Shown piece after piece: positions 1 to 8,319 of a stretch of DNA of 53,557 nt. The first letter of the stretch is position 1, and the number at the start of each line of letters is the position of its first letter. Made by a program: the position numbers and the translations under genes. This stretch comes from an uncultured Prevotella sp. (GTDB taxonomy: Bacteria > Bacteroidota > Bacteroidia > Bacteroidales > Bacteroidaceae): NCBI GenBank assembly GCA_944320675.1, contig CALUIJ010000128.1, forward strand, positions 1 through 53,557. Direction: 5' to 3'. The notes below the pieces were generated by a model. It was not told where the DNA came from. It did no database searches and was given only the letters and a program-made list of their open reading frames with translations.

Positions 1-1189
1 GGAACAATCGCCAGTTCAGCAGCATGTTGCCAATGTTTGCGCAAGTCTCGTTGTGGGCGGTGGAGTGGGGCAGCTGGTAGGGCCGTCCGTAGCTTTGGTG
101 TACCTTCTGTATGAGGGCCGGCTTGTACTCCGTTCCGTCGGGAGAAGTGCCGTCGAAGAGCGGTCCGCAGGCTCCGTTGATGTACATTTTGCGGTGTACA
201 AGGTCGTCCCAGATGGCATCCAGGTTCTTTTTCAGTTGGGCTTCGCCGTCCTCTACGTAAAGGTCGGCAACTCCGGCGTAAAGGTAGTTGGCCCTTACCG
301 AGTGGCCCATGGCGTTGTATTGCTGGCGGAACGGAATGCGGTCTTGGTTGTCGTCGGTTCCGTTCTTTACGCTGTCGCGTATGTTAATGAGTTGTTTCGA
401 GAGCTCAAGATACTTCGGATTGCTCGTTTCGCGGTATATTTCGGTTATAGCCATGTAGTGTGACGGGCAGATGACGCCTTGCTCCAAAGCCTCTTTCGTA
501 GGGTGCATGTAAAAGTCGTAAAGGCAGTCGGCTGCTTTTACGGCACAGTCGTAAAGCGTTGTTTTCCCAGTGGCGCGCTTGTGTATGATGCCTGCCGTGA
601 TTAGGTGGCCGAGGTTGTAAGCCTCGAAGTTCAGCGGATTGCCGAAGCGTCCGTCCTTGCTCGTGCCTACGGCGGTGCCGATGTTCTCGTTCTCCTTTTC
701 CTCGTCTTGCACGGCTTTCTTGTTCATCTGGGCGATAACTACGGGCGTATGCAGGTACCCGTCGGGCTGTTGTGCCTTTGCGATAAGGCGGATCACGTCA
801 TCCATGATTTTATCTAACTCGGGATCTTTATTCACGGCGTAGACCGCTGCTACCGCTTCGAGCCACTTGTACATGTCGCCGTCGTGAAACGGAGGCCCGT
901 GCCTCTTGCCTTGTTTTTCGCCGGCCGCGATTAGGAAGTTGTTGTAACTATGTCCTTTATCTGATTTCCAAGTCTCCCACATGCTTTGGATGGACGTGCC
1001 GCTGAACACTCCGAAGCGTTCGCCCCAGAAGCCGTCGGTCCATTTTACGGCATCGATGGGCGTTGAGTTCACAACCGCGAATTTGCTGTTGCGTGTGTCC
1101 GTGATGCCGTTTTGCTGCGCCGTTGCCGGTATTAGGGCTGACGCGGAAAGGAAAAAGGTTAGTAGTGCTTTAGTTTTTTTATGTATCAT
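1..1189 (-). CDS. GH127-like (DUF1680) beta-L-arabinofuranosidase, 3' end cut by window edge
   Basis: The frame is open from the ATG at 1189 to the window edge, giving the first 396 residues of a family that is usually about 600-700. A signal peptide ends near residue 24 (ALIPATAQQ), so the product is probably periplasmic. Family recognition rests on the helical-barrel sequence and on the HNETCANIGN block, where E381 and C383 match the zinc ligands Glu338 and Cys340 of Bifidobacterium HypBA1; the later Cys pair, which includes the nucleophile, lies outside the window. Known members release beta-L-arabinofuranose, an inverse-configured arabinose found on plant glycoproteins and pectic side chains. 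The residue 16 before E381, where HypBA1 has its general acid Glu322, is Gln365 here. It lies 205 bp downstream of the DUF3826 gene on the same strand and is probably in that unit. Confidence in the family is high; the substrate is inference. Confidence 0.88.
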   Translation of the reverse strand, partial: MIHKKTKALLTFFLSASALIPATAQQNGITDTRNSKFAVVNSTPIDAVKWTDGFWGERFGVFSGTSIQSMWETWKSDKGHSYNNFLIAAGEKQGKRHGPPFHDGDMYKWLEAVAAVYAVNKDPELDKIMDDVIRLIAKAQQPDGYLHTPVVIAQMNKKAVQDEEKENENIGTAVGTSKDGRFGNPLNFEAYNLGHLITAGIIHKRATGKTTLYDCAVKAADCLYDFYMHPTKEALEQGVICPSHYMAITEIYRETSNPKYLELSKQLINIRDSVKNGTDDNQDRIPFRQQYNAMGHSVRANYLYAGVADLYVEDGEAQLKKNLDAIWDDLVHRKMYINGACGPLFDGTSPDGTEYKPALIQKVHQSYGRPYQLPHSTAHNETCANIGNMLLNWRLF

Positions 1190-1215
1190 AATTCACGATT
1201 TTATTAATGATTCAG

Positions 1216-1394
1216 CAGGCAAGTTGCCGGCGGGCGGGTGGACAAGGGTGTTTGCCGTTGGCTTGTTCTTGTCGGTTTGCTTTTCATCCGTATTGAACTT
1301 GTCTGCTCATGATTTATTCCTCATAGGTTGAGTAATATCTGTTTACATGGGCGGATTTCCTAGTCTGCTCGTCTGCCGGCAACTTGTTTGCCTG
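1216..1394 (-). other. Inverted repeat spanning the gap between the DUF3826 and GH127-like genes
   Basis: CAGGCAAGTTGCCGGC at 1216-1231 pairs with the segment at 1375-1394, which carries three extra bases. The right arm abuts the DUF3826 stop codon. The 143-nt interior has no gene. It could close a long stem in the intercistronic RNA or be a decayed mobile element. Confidence 0.5.
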
Positions 1395-2060
1395 TTACAG
1401 GGTGCCTCCGCGCGCCTTAACACGCTTTGCCCACTCCTCGCGTTCTTTCGTGAGATCGTATCCGCGCTTGCTGAGATAGTTGTTGATGCGGCCTTTGTAC
1501 TTGCCGAAGGCCTCGTGCTTTTTCCTTGAGCTTTCAGCGTCTATGGCAAATTCGCGCGCCTCTTTCAACCATGCCAGTATTTGCGCTTTCTCCTCTTCCT
1601 TAAGTGTAGGGATCATGTCGCACTGCGCGTCGTATGTCACTTTAACGACGTTGTACGTAATAACGTCCTTTACCGTTTCTATCTCGGCTTCGTTCAGGAA
1701 CAGCGAGAGGTTTGCGTCGAAGGCGAAATGCGAGCGGTACAGCTTGCTGTCCTTTTGGCTTTCGGCGAATGCCTGGGCCTGTTTCTTTGCGTCGCCCGTG
1801 AGCTTCGACGCGGCTTCTTTCAGGCTGTCGCGCTCCTCGTATATGTCGTTAAGCTCGAAATATCTGTTTGCCACGATGTTGAGCACTTGCGTTCCTTTTT
1901 CGGTTCCGGTGATGTTCAGGGCGTCGGTCACCTTCTTCGACCTGCCGAGGATAGTGTTCACGTAGTCTTTGTCGCGGCCGTCTGAATTGAGGTTGAATGT
2001 CTGTGCGTTAGTAGCGCTTAATGTTATTAGCGTTACAAAAATAGTTAAAATAGTTCTCAT
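1395..2060 (-). CDS. DUF3826 secreted protein
   Basis: This 221-residue protein has an N-terminal signal peptide (cleavage after SATNAQ) and the conserved DUF3826 core: the CDMIPTLKEEEKAQILAW block, the EAREFAIDAESSRKKHEAFG block and the GRINNYLSKRGYDL tail. It is rich in charged helices and should be periplasmic. No enzymatic function is established for DUF3826. The family is found mainly in polysaccharide utilisation loci of Bacteroidota. Its ATG overlaps the stop of the preceding isomerase-like gene by 4 bp, so the two are probably translationally coupled. The neighbouring GH127-like enzyme suggests a role in arabinose-containing glycan use (inference). Confidence 0.85.
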   Translation of the reverse strand: MRTILTIFVTLITLSATNAQTFNLNSDGRDKDYVNTILGRSKKVTDALNITGTEKGTQVLNIVANRYFELNDIYEERDSLKEAASKLTGDAKKQAQAFAESQKDSKLYRSHFAFDANLSLFLNEAEIETVKDVITYNVVKVTYDAQCDMIPTLKEEEKAQILAWLKEAREFAIDAESSRKKHEAFGKYKGRINNYLSKRGYDLTKEREEWAKRVKARGGTL

Positions 2061-2923
2061 TGCAGTATTTCTTTTAGATATTTAACATTTTCGCCGTAAT
2101 TAAGTTTCACGTTGCGCACCTGGTTTACATCCCTGCTGCGTTCTACGAAGAGCCATCCCGACCAGTCAATCCCATCGAGGGCCTTCTTGATTTTTTTCAT
2201 GTTTATGGCTTTGTCGTTGCGCAGCCATACCCCGTCGGTGTTGCTTGCGTGTATGGCGCATATACGGTCTTTGCCGAGAGTCTTTATTTCTTTAGGTATG
2301 TCGCGCTTGTTTTCGACGGCAGTCTGGAACTTGTAGAAAATCTTTATGCCGTCGGAGCCTATCTCGTTGAGCAGCTTTATGTTGCCTTCCGCGTCGAGCG
2401 GGGTGTCTATTCCCACGACCATGCCGCGGGCTTTTGCCATCTCGCCCACTTCATGTAGGCGCCAAACAATCTCTTGGCGCAATGGTATCGAGTCGGCCCA
2501 GTTGTTCCCGCATCCGCCGAGAGGCAGGAATGCAACGCGCGCGCCCATCTTTTCCATGGTGTTGAGGCAGTCTTGGATGAGCCAGCGCCAGCTCTCTTTC
2601 TTGGCGAAGCTTTGGCCGTAGAAGCCTGACATCGCAACCGCTCCTATCTTAATCCCGAAACTGTCGGCCATGTGCGTGAACACGCGCACCGACTCGGGGT
2701 CGCGCATCTTATTGTCGAAAGAGCGGCGTGTGCCGAGCCCGCCCATGTCCATCTCGATGCCGTCGCAGCCAAGTTCCTTGGCGAGTTTGAACTCGCCCAA
2801 CTTCTGGCGTTTGAGCACCATCCAGTCACACACTCCGATTTGGTAGCGCTGTTGCGCAATTACTGACTCGGGGATTATCATCCCGGCCGTCAATATTAAT
2901 AAGGTAATAAATAAACGTTTCAT
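2057..2923 (-). CDS. Secreted sugar phosphate isomerase/epimerase-like TIM-barrel protein
   Basis: This 288-residue protein starts with a signal peptide (MKRLFITLLILTAG...SVIAQQ) followed by a xylose-isomerase-like barrel. Visible marks are ELGCDGIEMDMGG, GARVAFLPLG, GMVVGIDTPLD, an ICAIHASNTDG block with a likely metal-ligand His, and a closing GIDWSGWLFVERSRD strand. In cytoplasmic relatives this fold isomerises or epimerises sugars with divalent metals. Exported versions are common in Bacteroidota glycan loci but their substrates are poorly known. The usual metal-binding Glu/Asp set is only partly recognisable by eye. It is the promoter-proximal partner of the DUF3826 gene, overlapping it by 4 bp, and follows the hybrid regulator after 157 bp. 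Confidence 0.8.
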   Translation of the reverse strand: MKRLFITLLILTAGMIIPESVIAQQRYQIGVCDWMVLKRQKLGEFKLAKELGCDGIEMDMGGLGTRRSFDNKMRDPESVRVFTHMADSFGIKIGAVAMSGFYGQSFAKKESWRWLIQDCLNTMEKMGARVAFLPLGGCGNNWADSIPLRQEIVWRLHEVGEMAKARGMVVGIDTPLDAEGNIKLLNEIGSDGIKIFYKFQTAVENKRDIPKEIKTLGKDRICAIHASNTDGVWLRNDKAINMKKIKKALDGIDWSGWLFVERSRDVNQVRNVKLNYGENVKYLKEILQ

Positions 2924-3032
2924 ATTACCTTATAGACGTGCGTCGTCGTGTTTTGTACTATAATAATTCCGATAGTTTTGAAGTGTAGGTGTTTTTATTG
3001 TCTGAAATGCCGTTTCGTACAGGTTGCGGCAT

Positions 3033-3074
3033 GAGCCGCCACGGATTGGTTTTTCGTAAAGTCCGTGGCGGCTC
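3033..3074 (-). terminator. Strong stem-loop just after the hybrid regulator gene
   Basis: Thirteen perfectly paired bases (GAGCCGCCACGGA at 3033-3045 with 3062-3074) enclose a 16-nt loop, starting 7 bp past the stop codon at 3081. No U-tract follows on the minus strand, so it may act as a pause, RNA-stability or Rho-assisted end rather than a classical intrinsic terminator. Confidence 0.6.
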
Positions 3075-3080
3075 TCCCCG

Positions 3081-6000
3081 TCAGCCCTTGTTCCTGATGT
3101 CGTTTCGGTATTCCTTTGGCGTTTTTCCGTATTTCTTCCTGAAGCATTTGCCGAAGTAGCCTACGTCCCTGAATCCTACGGAGTAGGCTATTTCGGTTAT
3201 GCTGTTGTCGGTCGTCTCAACCAGGCGCGCGGCTTTCGTAAGCCTTATTTCGCGTACAAGGTCGACCGGGGCGAAGCCGGTAAGGCTTTTCAGCTTCTTG
3301 AAGAAGGCCGAGCGGCTTAGTCCAATAGTCTCGGCTATGGTGTCGATGTTGAAGTCGTTCGAGTTCAGGTTGTTCTCGATTATCTCATGAATCTTGTGCA
3401 TGAACTCGATGTCTTTCTTCACAAGATGCTGTTCGTATTCGTCGCCGGTGTTTTCATTGCCGGCCTCTACGGCCGTCTGCACGACCATCTTGCGTTGGAA
3501 TATGCGCTGTTCCTCGAGCAGCTGGCCGACCCTCGCGATAAGGTAGCTGCTGCTGAACGGCTTGGTTATGAAAGCGTTTGCCCCGGCCTTCACCGACATC
3601 ATCTTGTCCTCTTCCGTGTTTTTTGCGGTCAGCATTATTACCGGGATGTGGCTGATGTTGAAATCCTGGCGCACGCTGCGCAGCAGGTCGAGCCCGCTTA
3701 CGCCCGGCATCATCAGGTCGGTGATAATGATGTCAGGGTGGTATTGGTAAATCTTCTTCAGGCCCTCGTTGCCGTCGTGTGCCGCCATTACGTTGTAGTG
3801 AGCCCCCAGTTGCAGTTGCAGCATGCGGCACATGTCCACGTTGTCTTCAATGAGCATTATCGTAGGCACGTTCTCGTCAACGTTGCCGTCGGCCTTCATG
3901 CCGCCGATGTTGGCGGTGTGCTCTTCGGCCATGGCCTTGCTGCCGGCCGTACCGTCGTCGAAGTAAACCTCTATGTCCTTGTCGTTGAAGTGGTCTTTGC
4001 CGGTAGGAAGCTCTATGGTGAACACCACGCCCTTGCCCTTTGGTATGTTCTCCGCCCATATCCGTCCGTGGTGCATGCTGACGTATTCCCTTGACAGCGA
4101 CAGGCCTATGCCCGTGCCGGCGTAGACGTTTTCGCCCGAGGTCTTGTTGTCGGCTTGCGAGAACCGTTCGAAAATGAGTTCGAGTTGCGATTGCGGTATG
4201 CCTGCCCCGTCGTCTTCAACCTTTATCGTGCAAGTCTTGCGGTTGTGGTCGTAGTCGAGCGCTACGCATATCTTCCCGCCGTCGTCGGTGTATTTGAAGG
4301 CGTTGCTTATCAGGTTGTTGAGCACTACGCCTATTTTCTCGGCGTCGCACCATGCCATGACGCGGTCGCCCGGTTTGTCGAACACGAAGGCTATGTCGCG
4401 CTCGTTGGCCATCACCTTGAACTCGTTCATCAGCATTTCGATTACGCCCGTGATGTCTACGAGCGATACGTGGAGCCGCATCTTCCCGTTCTGAATCTTG
4501 CGGAAGTCGAGTATCTGGTTGACAAGCCTTAGCATTTTCGTCGAGTTGCGTTCTATCAGGTCGAGGTATTCCTTGCCCGCCGGGCTTAGCTTCTCGGTAG
4601 CTTTCAGCTCTTCCACCGGCCCTTTTATCAGCGACAGCGGCGTGCGCAGCTCGTGGCTGATGTTGGTGAAGAACCGTATTTTCAGTTCGGCCAGGCGGTC
4701 GTTGATGTAAACCTCGTTGCGCATCCTTATGACGTAAGTCACGGTGCGCATTACTCCGTACAGTGCGAGGGTGGCCAGTAAGGCGTAAATGAGGTAAGCC
4801 CACCACGTGGCCCACCACGGCGGCAGCACCACGACCTCGAGTACGCATTCGGGTGATATGCCGTCGTTGACTTTCACCTTGAACGTATAATGGCCCGGGG
4901 GCACGTTGGCGTAAGAGGCCCAGCGGTTGCTGCCGTTGTCGTGCCATTCGCTTTCGTATCCGTCGAGTATGTAGGCGTAAGGCACAAGGCTGTTGTCGGC
5001 GTAGTAGGGCGAGGCGAACCTTATAGTGAACGTTGACTGGTTGTGCCTCAGCACTATCTTCTTGGCGAATTTCACCGAACCTTGGTATATCGGCGGCTCG
5101 AATTCCTCGAGGTCGCGGTTGGCCACCTTGAAGTCTACGATGAACGTTTTGTACCTTACCTCGTTCTCGTTCCTTACGGCGGCGGGGTCGAACGAGAGCA
5201 GGCCTTGGCGGCAACCGATGAGTATGCGGCCGTCGTTCAGGCAGACCGACGTGTTGTCTTCAACCGTGACGTCGGGGAATCCGGCGAAGCGGTCGTAGTT
5301 CTTTACGTACGACGTGTTCTGCTTCAGGCTGGCCAGTCCGTTCTCCGTGCCTATCCACAGGCAGTGGCTCTTGTCCTCGACTATCGACGTTATTACGTTG
5401 CCGCCTTTCTCGTTCACCGCGAACGACTCTAATATGGGCCGGCGTTTTTTCTTGTCGTAGTATTTGATGCGTTTCAGTCCGTTGCCGAATATTCCCATCC
5501 AGATGCGCCCCTTGGCGTCCTTGTACATGGTGGATATGTCGTTGCTCATGACGCCTGAGCTGTTGCTGTCGCGGTAGGTCTCGAATTTTATGTCCGCGGC
5601 GTCGTCGAATTCCCCGTCGAACGACATCAGTCCGTCGGTCGTGCCCGCCCACAGTCGGCCGTCGTTGTCTTCGGTTATTATCCTTACGTCGGTGTAAAGC
5701 TCATAGCCGGGATAGTTCTTCATTCCGTTTTGCTTGTGCCTGAAAACCGTTTTGCCGCCCTTTTCCTCCAAGAGGTTGAGTCCGCCGTAGAACGTACACG
5801 CCCAGATGCGGCCGCGGCTGTCCTGGTATGTGTAATACACCCGGTTGCTGCTAATCGAGCTGCGGTCGCCGCGGCGGTTGGCGTACCTCGTTAGGCGGAA
5901 GCCTTGCGGCGCAAGCTCGTCGGGCGCGGCCTTGACGAGGCCCGAGCCTTTCGTCGAGAACCAAAGGTTGCCGTCCTTGTCTTCCATTATGTGGTAGACC

Positions 6001-7445
6001 ACCCCTATGTCGCCGGGGTCGAACTTCCGTTTCACCGCCATCGTCTTTGCGTCGACGCAGTACAGTATGCCGCCGCGCGTGCCCAGCCACAGGTCGCCGC
6101 CGCGCGTCTGGCAGGCGGCGCGTACGCCGGTGGTCTCGCTGTAGCGGCCGTCCTGGCCGAACAGGTCGGGGAACATGAACCTGAAGCTGTACTTGGGAAA
6201 GCACACCTTGAATACTCCGCTCGTAGTCGACGAGAGCCACATTATACCGTTGGCGTCGATGTCGATGTCGAAGAAGTGGGTGTCGAAAACGTTGTCCTTG
6301 AATTCTTTCAGCTTGTTGACGTTCTGCATCAGTTTTGTAGCGTGGTCGAAGCGCCACACCTCGCCGTTGCGCTGCAGGATGAACAGGCCGTTGGGGCCTG
6401 TGTCGACGAATTTCATCTCGGCGAAGAGGCTGTCGCCGGGCAGGGTGAACGTAAGCCGGGCCGAAGTGGCCGGGTCGTGGCACGTCATTTGGCCGTCGGC
6501 GGAGCAGAGCCAAAGCTTGTCGTACTTGTCGACGAACGACTTGTAGACCGTCGATGCCATGCCTGACACGAGCCTGGGGCTCGAACCGCCTGATATGGCG
6601 TAAAGGCCTGCGGCCGTAGTGAAGAAGAGTCTGCCGTTGACAAGGTTGACGCTCGACACGGACGCCGGCTTGCCGCCCGACCGGTAGCGGCGCGTGCGCC
6701 CGCCGGCTATGTCGGTCACATATACTAGCCCGTTGCGCGTACCGGCGCAGATGTACCGGCCGTCGCGGTTGAAGCATGTCGCGCCGTCGCCTCGTTCGAG
6801 CTTAGGCAGCAGCGGTTTCGGGTTTTTCTTTGTTACGATGTCGATGTTGAGGCTGGTGCTTATCCAGTAGACGTATTTCTGCGTTTCGCCGAGTATGTTG
6901 CGGCGCAGGCGCATGGTGGCGGTGTCGATGTCGCGCCGCGAGTCGTAAATCTTCGCCACTGAAATCTTGCCGTCGCCTGCCCAAACCTCGAATAGGTCCT
7001 TGTTGCGCGTCAGCACGAGCACGTGCCCATTGTCCATTTTCTGGATTTTTATCACCTGCACGTTGCGCGACAGGCGTTTCAGCTCGTTGTACGTGTCGTT
7101 GTAGGCTTCGGTCACCTTGTCGAACATGTACAGGTGGTTGTCGGTGTTGCGTATCCAGAGGTGGCCGTCCTTGTCCTCAACCATGTTCCTTACCTTCTGC
7201 GGCGGAACGTCCGACATGTGGCTCGGCCTTGTAGTGTACGGAGTGAATTGTGCGCCGTCGAACGAGCAAAGGCCGTGCCATGTGCCGAACCACATGAAGC
7301 CGTCGTTGTCCTTAAGGGCGCTGTATACGGTGTTGCTCGGCAGTCCGTCGTCCTTCGTGTAGTGTTCCACTATCATGTCTGGGCGTGCGGACGCGGCTGC
7401 GGGCCATGCCAGTATCATTAGTATTAGGTGTAACAGTGTCTTCAT
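3081..7445 (-). CDS. Hybrid two-component system regulator (HTCS) for the GH127 module
   Basis: This 1454-residue one-protein sensor and regulator belongs to the HTCS family. In order it has a signal peptide (about 1-21); a periplasmic sensor of two seven-bladed propellers with Reg_prop repeats (GFMWFGTWHGL, GNLWFSTKGSG, GRLWAGTTDGL and others); a Y_Y_Y domain (about 795-865); one membrane segment (about 880-905); a histidine kinase with H931 in FFTNISHELRTPL; an ATPase with NLISNAFKYTDDGG; a receiver with D1243 in ITDLMMPG; and an AraC-type DNA-binding end (about 1345-1450). HTCS proteins bind oligosaccharides in the periplasm and activate their own glycan locus. This one is upstream of the isomerase, DUF3826 and GH127-like genes and divergent from the DUF6298-like gene, so those are its likely targets (inference). 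All catalytic residues look intact. Confidence 0.95.
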   Translation of the reverse strand: MKTLLHLILMILAWPAAASARPDMIVEHYTKDDGLPSNTVYSALKDNDGFMWFGTWHGLCSFDGAQFTPYTTRPSHMSDVPPQKVRNMVEDKDGHLWIRNTDNHLYMFDKVTEAYNDTYNELKRLSRNVQVIKIQKMDNGHVLVLTRNKDLFEVWAGDGKISVAKIYDSRRDIDTATMRLRRNILGETQKYVYWISTSLNIDIVTKKNPKPLLPKLERGDGATCFNRDGRYICAGTRNGLVYVTDIAGGRTRRYRSGGKPASVSSVNLVNGRLFFTTAAGLYAISGGSSPRLVSGMASTVYKSFVDKYDKLWLCSADGQMTCHDPATSARLTFTLPGDSLFAEMKFVDTGPNGLFILQRNGEVWRFDHATKLMQNVNKLKEFKDNVFDTHFFDIDIDANGIMWLSSTTSGVFKVCFPKYSFRFMFPDLFGQDGRYSETTGVRAACQTRGGDLWLGTRGGILYCVDAKTMAVKRKFDPGDIGVVYHIMEDKDGNLWFSTKGSGLVKAAPDELAPQGFRLTRYANRRGDRSSISSNRVYYTYQDSRGRIWACTFYGGLNLLEEKGGKTVFRHKQNGMKNYPGYELYTDVRIITEDNDGRLWAGTTDGLMSFDGEFDDAADIKFETYRDSNSSGVMSNDISTMYKDAKGRIWMGIFGNGLKRIKYYDKKKRRPILESFAVNEKGGNVITSIVEDKSHCLWIGTENGLASLKQNTSYVKNYDRFAGFPDVTVEDNTSVCLNDGRILIGCRQGLLSFDPAAVRNENEVRYKTFIVDFKVANRDLEEFEPPIYQGSVKFAKKIVLRHNQSTFTIRFASPYYADNSLVPYAYILDGYESEWHDNGSNRWASYANVPPGHYTFKVKVNDGISPECVLEVVVLPPWWATWWAYLIYALLATLALYGVMRTVTYVIRMRNEVYINDRLAELKIRFFTNISHELRTPLSLIKGPVEELKATEKLSPAGKEYLDLIERNSTKMLRLVNQILDFRKIQNGKMRLHVSLVDITGVIEMLMNEFKVMANERDIAFVFDKPGDRVMAWCDAEKIGVVLNNLISNAFKYTDDGGKICVALDYDHNRKTCTIKVEDDGAGIPQSQLELIFERFSQADNKTSGENVYAGTGIGLSLSREYVSMHHGRIWAENIPKGKGVVFTIELPTGKDHFNDKDIEVYFDDGTAGSKAMAEEHTANIGGMKADGNVDENVPTIMLIEDNVDMCRMLQLQLGAHYNVMAAHDGNEGLKKIYQYHPDIIITDLMMPGVSGLDLLRSVRQDFNISHIPVIMLTAKNTEEDKMMSVKAGANAFITKPFSSSYLIARVGQLLEEQRIFQRKMVVQTAVEAGNENTGDEYEQHLVKKDIEFMHKIHEIIENNLNSNDFNIDTIAETIGLSRSAFFKKLKSLTGFAPVDLVREIRLTKAARLVETTDNSITEIAYSVGFRDVGYFGKCFRKKYGKTPKEYRNDIRNKG

Positions 7446-7555
7446 CTGGTAAGTTTATGTTTAACAGGTCTTTCTGCCTCGGCGGTGCCGGTGCCTGCCG
7501 TAGAGTGCGTGCTTGTGCGTCTCCGTGCTGCGGCAAACCGGTCTCGTATTGGGCA

Positions 7556-7563
7556 CAAAGATA
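7556..7563 (-). promoter_or_regulatory. Candidate -7 box for the first HTCS gene
   Basis: Read on the minus strand the box is TATCTTTG, an exact match to the Bacteroidota TAnnTTTG consensus. It would give a leader of roughly 100 nt. No clear -33 TTTG is visible. Confidence 0.6.
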
Positions 7564-7769
7564 ATAAAAATACTTTATTTTACGGCTTTTGGTTTATGGA
7601 AAATAGTTTTTTGCGCGTGTTTTTAGCATGATTTTATGTTTTTCATTATGGCAGGCGTTACGCTTGAACCGTAGCAAAATGTCAGTGCGTAAATGTCCGT
7701 CTGATTTCCTGAAATAGGCTCCGGCGTGCTACGTAACGCCTTCCTTTTTTGTGGTTTTCGGTCGCCGTG

Positions 7770-7915
7770 GGCGTAAAATACGGTGGAACGTGGTGTGAAA
7801 GACCGTGTTCCGCAACTCAATATGTGGCCTTTTACGCCATGAAAAGCTACCTGACGGGTGTCTTACGGCGGCTTTTTCAGGCCCGAAACGTGGCCTTTTG
7901 CGGCGTTCTGTGGCT
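7770..7915. repeat. Degenerate copy of the CCGTCTTTTGC repeat family
   Basis: The stretch contains aaagaccgtgttccgc, gtggccttttacgcc and gtggccttttgcggcg, resembling units seen better preserved near 17603, 25724, 35137 and 46449. It is intergenic like the others. Confidence 0.5.
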
Positions 7916-7971
7916 GCTTTTATTGCACATTACGGTTCCTTTTTGTTTTAAGTGGTTGATTTTTAATTGTT

Positions 7972-7979
7972 TATATTTG
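7972..7979 (+). promoter_or_regulatory. Candidate -7 box for the DUF6298-like gene
   Basis: TATATTTG followed by C matches TAnnTTTG exactly. The start codon at 8320 lies about 340 nt downstream, so the transcript would carry an unusually long leader. A TTTG at 7942-7945 is 26 bp upstream, rather far for a -33 element. Confidence 0.5.
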
Positions 7980-8319
7980 CACGCATTTTTTGCCGTTTTC
8001 CGGTCCGAAGGCTATTTGTTTTTCGTTGACGGCCTTCCTGGAACGTCATTGCTTGTCGGAAAGAAAGCAAAATGTTGGCGTCGTCTGCCTTTTTGTCAAT
8101 GTTGCCGTTTGTCGGCCGCCTGCCTGTGCGCTGCGGACTTCGTGGCGTTTTCATGCGCCGTCGGGCCGCAGCGTAACATGCTGGACGCGCCGCAATGTGA
8201 AATGTTGTTAAACATCGGCGGCGCTTCCCAAAAAGGAAATAATGGCACAAGTACAATTAAAGGGATGAAACGTCGTTATCTTAAAAACACGGTATTACTG
8301 TCAGATAAACATAATCATC

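Larger units (their letters stand above)
7446..8319. other. 874-bp divergent intergenic region
   Basis: It separates the minus-strand regulator from the plus-strand DUF6298-like gene. It holds a minus-strand -7 box at 7556-7563, a degenerate CCGTCTTTTGC-family repeat at about 7770-7915, a plus-strand -7 box at 7972-7979, and a leader of about 330 nt before the ATG at 8320. I see no credible gene in it: the open frames lack family resemblance and run through the repeat. Confidence 0.7.
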
